Below, piece by piece: positions 7,085 through 12,464 of a stretch of 12,464 nt of DNA. Source of the DNA: Desulfobacteraceae bacterium (lineage in GTDB: Bacteria > Desulfobacterota > Desulfobacteria > Desulfobacterales > Desulfobacteraceae); the NCBI GenBank assembly GCA_024225895.1, contig JAAEMC010000754.1:1-12464 (forward strand), read 5' to 3'. Below the pieces are notes generated by a model. The model had not been told where the DNA came from and did not search any database. It worked only from the letters and a program-made list of their open reading frames with translations. The stretch's first letter is position 1. The number at the start of each line of letters is the position of its first letter. A program made the position numbers and the translations under genes.

Positions 7085-7271
7085 GAAGAGGTGATACGAT
7101 TTCCATGATTGAACCAAAGCTTGGTTGGTATGCTCAGAAAAAAATTATAACCGTCGAAATAAAGCCAGATCGAATATTAAAAGAAATTTCATCTAATTGA
7201 AGTTGAACAACTTGTTAAGGCAACACATCATCAAAGGAAATAACGTAGTTTAAAGTGAATCTAAACAAGTT

Positions 7272-7511
7272 ATGGAAGACGAAAAAAAATTAGAAATCAA
7301 GGATGTTCTGTCGTGAAATCAAATAGCAGAATAAGGGATGATCCGGTTCATTTAAGACAATGATCTATCTAAATTGGAGGTACATCCCCATTCTGGTAAA
7401 GCCCATATTATAGGGGTTATCAGATCATCTGGTTTTGGCAAATCTACTTTGATTGATGTACTGATTACTCAATTTTGTAATCCTGGCAAGCGGTCTGATG
7501 ATCACCTGTAA
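7272..7511 (+). pseudogene. meaB: meaB/argK GTPase remnant, N-terminal part with three stop codons
   Basis: MeaB/ArgK is the G-protein chaperone that protects and loads B12-dependent acyl-CoA mutases. From ATG 7272 a single frame reads MEDEKKLEIKDVLS, stop (7314), NQIAE, stop (7332), GMIRFI, stop (7353), DNDLSKLEVHPHSGKAHIIG, then VIRSSGFGKSTLIDVLITQF and a final stop (7509). The order and spacing match the MeaB N terminus: short helical lead, then PHTG-x-A-x-x-IGITG-x-PG-x-GKSTLID. The P-loop is also damaged: GITGxPGxGKST has become GVIRSSGFGKST. The remaining ~240 residues of a normal MeaB are missing; the next gene starts 27 bases after the last stop. It is therefore a truncated and mutated relic, not a functional GTPase. 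Confidence 0.75.
7453..7481 (+). promoter_or_regulatory. Candidate promoter of the four-gene operon
   Basis: TTGATG (7453-7458), exactly 17 bases, then TGTAAT (7476-7481; 5 of 6 to TATAAT). It ends 57 bases before the ATG of the AMP ligase and lies inside the meaB relic, so it would have arisen or been exposed when that gene decayed. Confidence 0.4.
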
Positions 7512-7538
7512 TTTGTGAAAATTTTTTAGGAGAAAAAC

Positions 7539-9062
7539 ATGATACATGGCAACTGGCTATCCAAATGGGCGCATAACACAGGAGACAAAAAGGCGCTAAT
7601 AGACATTGATTCAGAAGAAGCATTAACATTTGCTCAACTTAATAAACGTGCTGATCAAGCTGCAAACCTCCTTCAAGATCATTGTAAGCTTAAAATGGGT
7701 GACAGGGTAGCAGTACTCTGTGAAAATCGTATTGAACTAGTAGAATTATATTTTGCTGTTGCTAAATTTGGGGCAATTCTTGTTCCGATTAACTGGAATC
7801 TTCCATATGATGAAATCGTCTACATGCTTGAAAACAGTGAGCCTAAGGTATTGTTTTACGGTTCACATATGGAAGAATTTATCACATTTTTATCCAAAAG
7901 AGGATGGAATGGCTTATTACTTTCTTTTGATGAACTTTCTGTAAATTCATATCCGGCAATAATGATACAATCAAAAGATTATCCTGTAAGTTCCGAAGAA
8001 ATAACCGAAGACACGCCTTTATTGCTGCTATACACCAGCGGGACAACAGGGCGGGCAAAAGGTGTTGTGTTAACTCACGGTACAATTACATGGAATGCTA
8101 TTAATACAACCACTGCATGGGATTTACATCACGAAGACGTTACACTAAACCATGCACCTTTATTTCATACTGGTGGATGGAATGTTCTGGCTCTCCCTCT
8201 CCTGCACCACGGTGCTACAGTTTTACTTACAAAAAAATTTGATACTAATAAAATAATTGAAGCCATTGATCACTATCGGGTTACTGTGTTTTACGCTGTG
8301 CCGACAATCTTCCAAATGATGTTTAACAGTGAAAAAATGAAGGATACTAATTTGGATTCTGTTCGCTTTTTTATCAGTGGCGGAGCACCGTGCCCCATTC
8401 CACTTATCAAGCAATTTGCCAAGAAAGGACTTCTGTTTAAGCATGGCTATGGCCTGACCGAAGTCGGTCCTACATGCATAGTTCTTCACGAACGAGATTC
8501 CATACGCAAGGCCCGCTCAGTAGGCTTCCCTGTTCTGCACTTGGATACGCGTATTGTAAATGATTCAGGAGAAGAAGTTCAGGGTGACGAAGTGGGCGAA
8601 ATGCAGTTTAGAGGCCCGACAGTTTGCAGTGGCTATTGGCGAAACTCAGAAGCGACCCTTAAATCAAAAACAGAAGATGGATGGTTTGCAACCGGTGATC
8701 TTTTCAGGAGAGACGAAGAGGGTTATCATTATATGATTGGCCGCCTGAAAGATATGTTTATTACTGATGGAAAACAGATTTACCCTGAAGAAATAGAAAG
8801 AACCCTGTACGAGATTCCATATATTGCTGAAGCCGCAATTATAGGTATCCCAGATATTGAACGGGGTCAGGCCGGGAATGCCTTTATAGTATTAAAAGAG
8901 AATTCAAACCACTTTTCCCAGGATAAAATAATTGATTATTGTCATGAAAAATTAGATGCCCACAATGTTCCCCAAAAAGTAACCATCCTTGATTCATTAC
9001 CAAAAACCTTTACAGGTAAAATTAATAAAATCGAATTAAAAATAATAGGGGGTACACAATGA
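7539..9062 (+). CDS. Acyl-CoA synthetase-type AMP-forming ligase
   Basis: A 507-aa class I adenylate-forming enzyme that would activate a carboxylic acid with ATP to an acyl-AMP, then most likely to a CoA thioester. The family motifs are all present: YTSGTTGRAKGV (165-176, phosphate loop), YGLTE (304-308), GWFATGD (381-387), the hinge region GRLKDMFITDGKQIYPEEIE (401-420) and PKTFTGK with the catalytic Lys494. Length and architecture are those of medium-chain acyl/aryl-CoA synthetases. PLFHTGGWN (207-215) lines the usual acyl pocket, but the substrate cannot be read from sequence. The start is clear: aggag (7528-7532) 6 bases upstream. The stop overlaps the next start by 4 bases (ATGA), so it is the first gene of an operon with the condensing enzyme. 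The CoA ester it makes could be that enzyme's acyl donor. Confidence 0.93.
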   Translation: MIHGNWLSKWAHNTGDKKALIDIDSEEALTFAQLNKRADQAANLLQDHCKLKMGDRVAVLCENRIELVELYFAVAKFGAILVPINWNLPYDEIVYMLENSEPKVLFYGSHMEEFITFLSKRGWNGLLLSFDELSVNSYPAIMIQSKDYPVSSEEITEDTPLLLLYTSGTTGRAKGVVLTHGTITWNAINTTTAWDLHHEDVTLNHAPLFHTGGWNVLALPLLHHGATVLLTKKFDTNKIIEAIDHYRVTVFYAVPTIFQMMFNSEKMKDTNLDSVRFFISGGAPCPIPLIKQFAKKGLLFKHGYGLTEVGPTCIVLHERDSIRKARSVGFPVLHLDTRIVNDSGEEVQGDEVGEMQFRGPTVCSGYWRNSEATLKSKTEDGWFATGDLFRRDEEGYHYMIGRLKDMFITDGKQIYPEEIERTLYEIPYIAEAAIIGIPDIERGQAGNAFIVLKENSNHFSQDKIIDYCHEKLDAHNVPQKVTILDSLPKTFTGKINKIELKIIGGTQ

Positions 9063-10189
9063 AAAAGATAACAATCTTTGACTCTACACTTAGAGACGGT
9101 GCTCAAGCTCCTGGTAATAACATGACAGTAAATCAAAAATTAATTGTAGCAAAACAATTGGAAAAAATTGGTATAGATACAATTGAAGCTGGATTCCCGG
9201 TATCTTCTCCTGATGATTTCGAAGCAGTCTCTCTTATTGCTCAAGAGGTAAAAAATTGTAAAATTTGTGGTTTTTCACGATCGCAAAAAGGCGATATTGA
9301 TAAAGTTGGGGTAGCATTAAGAAATTCTAATAATTGCCAGATTGAAATATTAGGAAGTGCTTCAGAAATCAATTATAAATATAAAAGGAATTTGACACAG
9401 GAAGATATTATTGCTGAATCTGAAACACTGGTCAAATATACTAAAGCAAATTATCCTAATCTTGAAATTTCATATGGCCTGGAAGACGCTGCCAGGGGTG
9501 ATATCGGATTCTTAAAAGAATTGTCCCATTCCGCTACAAATGCAGGGGCTAAAGTAATTGTTGTCGGTGATACTGTAGGCTTTGCGAATCCTTACGATTT
9601 TGGAATAATTGTTGGCGAAATTAAAAAACAGATTCCTGAAGATGTAACACTCAGTGTTCATTGTCACAATGACCTTGGCATGGCTGTTGCCAATTCTTTA
9701 GCTGGTGTTGCAAATGGCGCTTCTGAAATTCAAGTTTCGATAAACGGTATTGGCGAAAGGTGTGGAAATACTCAGATGGAAGCGATGGTGCTCGCGTTAG
9801 TGGTTCACCCATCATTTGGAAAGACACGAATTAAACCGGAATTTTTATCTGAAACAAGCCAAATGCTTTCCGATATCATTGAAAGAAAGCCGGCTTATGA
9901 AGCCCCGGTCATTGGGAAGAATGCATTTTCCACAGAAGCAGGACTACACATGGATGGGATAATGAAAAATCCTATGGTCTATCAGTTTATTGACCCAAAA
10001 GTCATTGGCAGAAAACAGGATTTCATTTTGGGGTACAACTCGGGGAAAAGCGGTTTTGAATATAAATTAAACCAGCTTGGATATCAATACTCTTCAAATG
10101 ATATCACACAACTTATGCAGAAGGCCAGAGGGTTAAGAGACATCAATGATTATAAGCTAATTCAATTATATAATGAAATTCAACAATAA
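9059..10189 (+). CDS. LeuA/homocitrate synthase-like condensing enzyme (HMGL-like family)
   Basis: A 376-aa TIM-barrel enzyme of the isopropylmalate/homocitrate/citramalate synthase group, which condenses an acyl-CoA with a 2-oxo acid. DSTLRDGAQAPG (8-19) carries the catalytic Arg12 and metal Asp, or their equivalents; GDTVGFANP (170-178), HCHNDLG (201-207, metal His201 and His203) and NGIGERCGN (229-237) are intact. EAGLHMDG (293-300) and LGYNSGKSG (324-332) match the subdomain seen in true synthases. The C-terminal allosteric (leucine-sensing) domain of classical LeuA (500 aa or more) is absent. The size is that of homocitrate synthases (NifV/AksA) or R-citramalate-type enzymes. It starts inside the ligase stop codon, with taggggg (9046-9052) 6 bases upstream. 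With no leuB, leuC or leuD neighbour, a specialised role is more likely than leucine synthesis. Exact substrates unknown. Confidence 0.9.
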   Translation: MKKITIFDSTLRDGAQAPGNNMTVNQKLIVAKQLEKIGIDTIEAGFPVSSPDDFEAVSLIAQEVKNCKICGFSRSQKGDIDKVGVALRNSNNCQIEILGSASEINYKYKRNLTQEDIIAESETLVKYTKANYPNLEISYGLEDAARGDIGFLKELSHSATNAGAKVIVVGDTVGFANPYDFGIIVGEIKKQIPEDVTLSVHCHNDLGMAVANSLAGVANGASEIQVSINGIGERCGNTQMEAMVLALVVHPSFGKTRIKPEFLSETSQMLSDIIERKPAYEAPVIGKNAFSTEAGLHMDGIMKNPMVYQFIDPKVIGRKQDFILGYNSGKSGFEYKLNQLGYQYSSNDITQLMQKARGLRDINDYKLIQLYNEIQQ

Positions 10190-10234
10190 CCGAATATTTA
10201 ACTTGTAAAAACAAAATTTAGAAAAGGAAAAATC

Positions 10235-10906
10235 ATGTTAAAAGGATTAAGACGTTACGATGTGAAAACTGAAGCTCAAAATGCCTACAATGTTATCAAA
10301 TCCGGTGGATTAGTAATGATTGAATCAAAAGTCGGGTATGGTTTATTGGGCCATTCTGCCGAATCAATGAAGAGAAAATACAAACTTAAAAATCGAAGTT
10401 TTGAAAAACGGTGCATCTGCATTGGCAATCAGGATATTTTTAATGAATTGAGCGTATGTACCAAAGAAGAGAAGATAATTGTTGAAGAGCTTTCAAAACG
10501 GTATCTGATCTGCTTTGTCACCCCATATAATCCGGATTCCAAGCTATTAACCGAATTGGATGAATTTACACTTCAACAAGTCACTAAAGATGGAACCATC
10601 GGGATATTTTTAAACCTTGGTACACTTGCTGAAACAATGGCTGGAATCGGTTTAAAAGAAAATATACTTTTAACAGGTTCTTCAGCAAATGTCTCACTTA
10701 CCGGAAACAATTACACAGTAGAATCAGTCGAACCTGAGATAAGAGAAAGTGTTGACTATATAGTAGATGGAGGCATGGCTGTTTATCATAATCCCAATGG
10801 TCTTCCCGGAACCGTGCTTGATTTAAAGACTCTTGACCCAATCAGAAAAGGGGCACTTTACAGCGAAATTATGGGTAGTCTTGAGTATTTAAAATCCGGT
10901 CATTGA
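10235..10906 (+). CDS. Divergent YrdC/Sua5-fold protein
   Basis: A 223-aa single-domain member of the YrdC family. Normal TsaC/Sua5 enzymes make threonylcarbamoyl-AMP from threonine, bicarbonate and ATP for tRNA t6A. Recognisable here are GGLVMIESKVGYGL (24-37), the K-x-R-x-x-x-K patch (Lys52, Arg54, Lys58), LLTGSSANVSLTG (145-157), DYIVDGG (174-180) and GLPGTVLDL with IRKGA (189-207). The P-T-x-T-x-Y-G-L substrate loop is altered to IESKVGYGL, and the usual Arg in the following strand region (V-A-V-R) is not present (TIGIFLNL, 121-128). It is therefore probably not the housekeeping t6A enzyme. It may make or use another carbamoyl-adenylate, as YrdC domains of HypF and some antibiotic carbamoyltransferases do; this is inference. 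aagga (10224-10228) supports the start. It lies 45 bases after the condensing enzyme, in the same operon. Its last two codons and stop are in a tandem repeat. Confidence 0.82.
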   Translation: MLKGLRRYDVKTEAQNAYNVIKSGGLVMIESKVGYGLLGHSAESMKRKYKLKNRSFEKRCICIGNQDIFNELSVCTKEEKIIVEELSKRYLICFVTPYNPDSKLLTELDEFTLQQVTKDGTIGIFLNLGTLAETMAGIGLKENILLTGSSANVSLTGNNYTVESVEPEIRESVDYIVDGGMAVYHNPNGLPGTVLDLKTLDPIRKGALYSEIMGSLEYLKSGH

Positions 10907-10974
10907 TCATTCACCAGTGGACATTAAACATTCACCAGTGGTCATTGATCATTCACCAGTGGTCATTAATCATT
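10900..10974 (+). repeat. Three and a half 21-bp tandem repeats over the YrdC-like stop codon
   Basis: Units at 10900-10920, 10921-10941 and 10942-10962, with a partial fourth at 10963-10974. Units 1 and 3 are identical; unit 2 differs at four positions. All three share the core cattcaccagtgg, with ccagtgg at the end. The TGA stop of the YrdC-like gene (10904-10906) is inside unit 1, and the dehydrogenase start follows 20 bases after the partial unit. Units have no strong self-complementarity and do not encode protein in the operon frame. Possible roles are a protein-binding array, an mRNA spacer, or a neutral slippage product. Confidence 0.85.
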
Positions 10975-10993
10975 AAACAATAAGGACAATGTT

Positions 10994-12464
10994 TTGATAC
11001 CGCATAAAATGTATTCATACCTCAACAAATGCCTTTCAAAAGAGGTGATTCGGGATCGTGTTAGAAAAATCAATAACATGTGTTTCATAGAGATTGGATA
11101 TAATGATGAGTTTCTCTTATCCCAGATAGACATCAAAATAGACCATTTTGGACCGTTTATCGTCGTGTGTCTATGGGATGAGGAATCTCCACTTGAAATC
11201 GGTGGATATTTAGTTGTTGATAATCTCTCAATGGGAAATCCTTCCATGGGTGGCATCAGGATGCTTCCTGATGTCACCCCTGCTGATATTGCTAATTTAG
11301 CACGCGGAATGACATTCAAAAACAGTGCTGCAAATCTCCCTTATGGAGGAGGGAAAGCGGGAATTGTATCAAGAAATGACCTTGCTGATGAAATTCACAC
11401 GCAAATTATTCAGGGATTTGCAAAGTTGATTTATAGATTTAGATCTATATACATCCCAGGCCCTGATGTCGGTACAAATGATAATGATATGAAAACCATA
11501 GCAATTGAAAATGGTCTAAATCATGTTGTTTCAAAAACAGCCGATATGGGAGGCAGTTGTATAGATGAAGTTGGGGGAGCCGCCGGAGGCTTAATTATTG
11601 CGCTTCTAAGTTTAATTGAACTAATGCCGCGGTTAACAGTACTCCCTCAATTTTCAAATCTTAAAATACCTGAAGCCAAAGATTTAACAATTCTCTTTCA
11701 AGGATTTGGTGCAGTAGGTGCACACGGCTCAAAAATTCTTAAAGAAAAAATTCCTGAAGCTAAAACGATTGGAATAAGTGATAAGGATGGTTACCTCTAT
11801 AATGAAAAAGGTTTGCCTGTCGAATATCTTTTTGATGAATGGAAGAAAAATGGACTTGTTACAAAAAAATATAATAAAGATGTAATTGCCTATGCAGATG
11901 ATAAGAACCAAACCACTTTTTTTTCAGCAAATCCGAATCACCTCCTTGGTGAGTCAGCTTTTTGTTTTATTCCGGCTGCGCCTGTTGCTAATTATATCGG
12001 ATTATTACCATCAGAAACTGCTTCAATAAATATCAATGATATTGGAAATTGGTCAATTATTATTGAAGGTGCAAATACATTTTCTCCACACCCGGATAAA
12101 AAGATAAAAAGGCTTAAGTGGGAACAAATAGTTTATCGAGAAAAAAGTACCATGATTGCAAATGATTATCTCGTTAACTCAGGGGGAGTCATATTTGCTG
12201 CTCAGGAACATCTGATACCTACTCCAAAGCACCTTCAACTTCCAAAAAAATTGCTTGGGGATAAAAATGCTGTTGACAACTGGCTGTCAAAGCATAGCGA
12301 AGCATTTTATAATCTTTCTATCAAACGGCAAAACGCAGGTGATCGATACAGAAAAAAAGCTATCCACAAAAATATGGAAGAACTTGTGGATATTCTTGTT
12401 TCAAACCCTGGTTATCTTCCTTGCGATGCATCAGAACAGATTAGTACCCAACGGCTCACGGATA
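10994..12464 (+). CDS. Glu/Leu/Phe/Val dehydrogenase-like protein (3' end outside window)
   Basis: Open for 490 codons to the right edge. The start is probably TTG 10994, with aagga (10982-10986) 7 bases upstream; ATG 11009 in the same frame is too far from any ribosome site, and an in-frame stop at 10967 bounds it. The two-domain amino acid dehydrogenase layout is clear: MGGIRMLPDVT (85-95), LARGMTFKNSAANLPYGGGKAGI (102-124; Lys109 and catalytic Lys121), PGPDVGTND (155-163; catalytic Asp158), nucleotide-binding GFGAVG (237-242), then EGANTF and LVNSGGVI. Such enzymes interconvert a 2-oxo acid and an L-amino acid with NAD(P). The usual TGKP-x-x-x-GGS-x-GR stretch is replaced by KTADMGGSCIDEVGGAAGG, and about 20 extra residues precede the Rossmann fold, so this is a divergent member. 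It would be the fourth operon gene, acting on a 2-oxo acid or amino acid of the pathway; substrate not predictable. Confidence 0.88.
   Translation, partial: MIPHKMYSYLNKCLSKEVIRDRVRKINNMCFIEIGYNDEFLLSQIDIKIDHFGPFIVVCLWDEESPLEIGGYLVVDNLSMGNPSMGGIRMLPDVTPADIANLARGMTFKNSAANLPYGGGKAGIVSRNDLADEIHTQIIQGFAKLIYRFRSIYIPGPDVGTNDNDMKTIAIENGLNHVVSKTADMGGSCIDEVGGAAGGLIIALLSLIELMPRLTVLPQFSNLKIPEAKDLTILFQGFGAVGAHGSKILKEKIPEAKTIGISDKDGYLYNEKGLPVEYLFDEWKKNGLVTKKYNKDVIAYADDKNQTTFFSANPNHLLGESAFCFIPAAPVANYIGLLPSETASININDIGNWSIIIEGANTFSPHPDKKIKRLKWEQIVYREKSTMIANDYLVNSGGVIFAAQEHLIPTPKHLQLPKKLLGDKNAVDNWLSKHSEAFYNLSIKRQNAGDRYRKKAIHKNMEELVDILVSNPGYLPCDASEQISTQRLTD

Larger units (their letters stand above)
6500..7271. 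other. Gene-poor AT-rich stretch with unassigned short ORFs
   Basis: I find no gene here I can support. Two + strand frames are open: 6610-6873 (87 codons, no ribosome binding site) and 6904-7200 (98 codons from a TTG). The second encodes one strongly hydrophobic segment followed by a basic, soluble-looking end, and an ATG at 7105 inside it lies 11 bases after gaggtg. On the minus strand, about 6936-6790 reads as coherent protein-like sequence (SIPMVLPLEIESCIPG, then RIVIAARDVVEN) before a stop and several more stops. This mix of short open pieces in several frames is typical of eroded genes. It joins directly to the meaB remnant, so the whole kilobase may be decaying. Confidence 0.5.

Noticed and set aside
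7087..7200. GDTISMIEPKLGW with later VEIKPDRILKEI looks a little like a biotinyl/lipoyl domain.
   Set aside because: No M-K-M or other lysine motif at the turn, and no second half of the domain; similarity too weak to name.
9059..10189. Naming the condensing enzyme LeuA or NifV.
   Set aside because: The regulatory domain of LeuA is absent, and there are no nif or leu neighbours; substrate motifs seen here do not decide between the subfamilies.

Overview
The window looks like chromosomal sequence from an AT-rich, anaerobic-type Gram-negative bacterium. A Desulfobacterota (sulfate-reducer-like) host is my best guess. It rests on gene style only: a Cys-tailed SlyD-like FKBP, a DUF3795 Cys-rich protein, a stand-alone ModF, a MeaB remnant, and Sec signal peptides on an envelope or secreted pair. 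No rRNA, tRNA, CRISPR array or intact transposase is visible.

Left part (1-4387, + strand): the last 28 codons of a GGDEF protein, a SlyD-like FKBP prolyl isomerase with a seven-Cys tail and a clear intrinsic terminator, then a probably decayed zinc-ribbon ORF. A ~325-base leader follows with a candidate promoter and two inverted repeats. It precedes two overlapping genes for exported proteins: a 292-aa protein with a calcium-loop motif (DSDNDGVRDD), and a 619-aa protein with a lipase-like serine nucleophile motif (PHSQG). The overlap suggests coupled translation and a joint function.

Middle (4388-7538): a DUF3795 Cys-rich protein on the - strand, divergent from a two-domain ABC ATPase that closely resembles ModF. 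In its first nucleotide-binding domain the Walker B catalytic Glu is Asn and the switch His is missing. A ~1 kb gene-poor, AT-rich stretch follows. Its end (7272-7511) is a recognisable but dead N-terminal piece of the MeaB/ArgK GTPase, with three in-frame stop codons and a changed P-loop.

Right part (7539-12464, + strand): a tight four-gene set running off the window: an acyl-CoA synthetase-type AMP ligase, a short LeuA/homocitrate-synthase-like condensing enzyme (4-base overlap), a divergent YrdC/Sua5-fold protein, and a Glu/Leu/Phe/Val dehydrogenase-like protein (open at the right edge, probably TTG start). Three and a half 21-bp tandem repeats sit across the stop codon of the YrdC-like gene, before the dehydrogenase. 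An acid-activating enzyme, a Claisen-type condensing enzyme, a possible carbamoyl-adenylate enzyme and a 2-oxo acid/amino acid dehydrogenase together suggest a small-molecule pathway, perhaps for a modified amino acid. I do not recognise it as a described pathway, and it is the most interesting part of the window.
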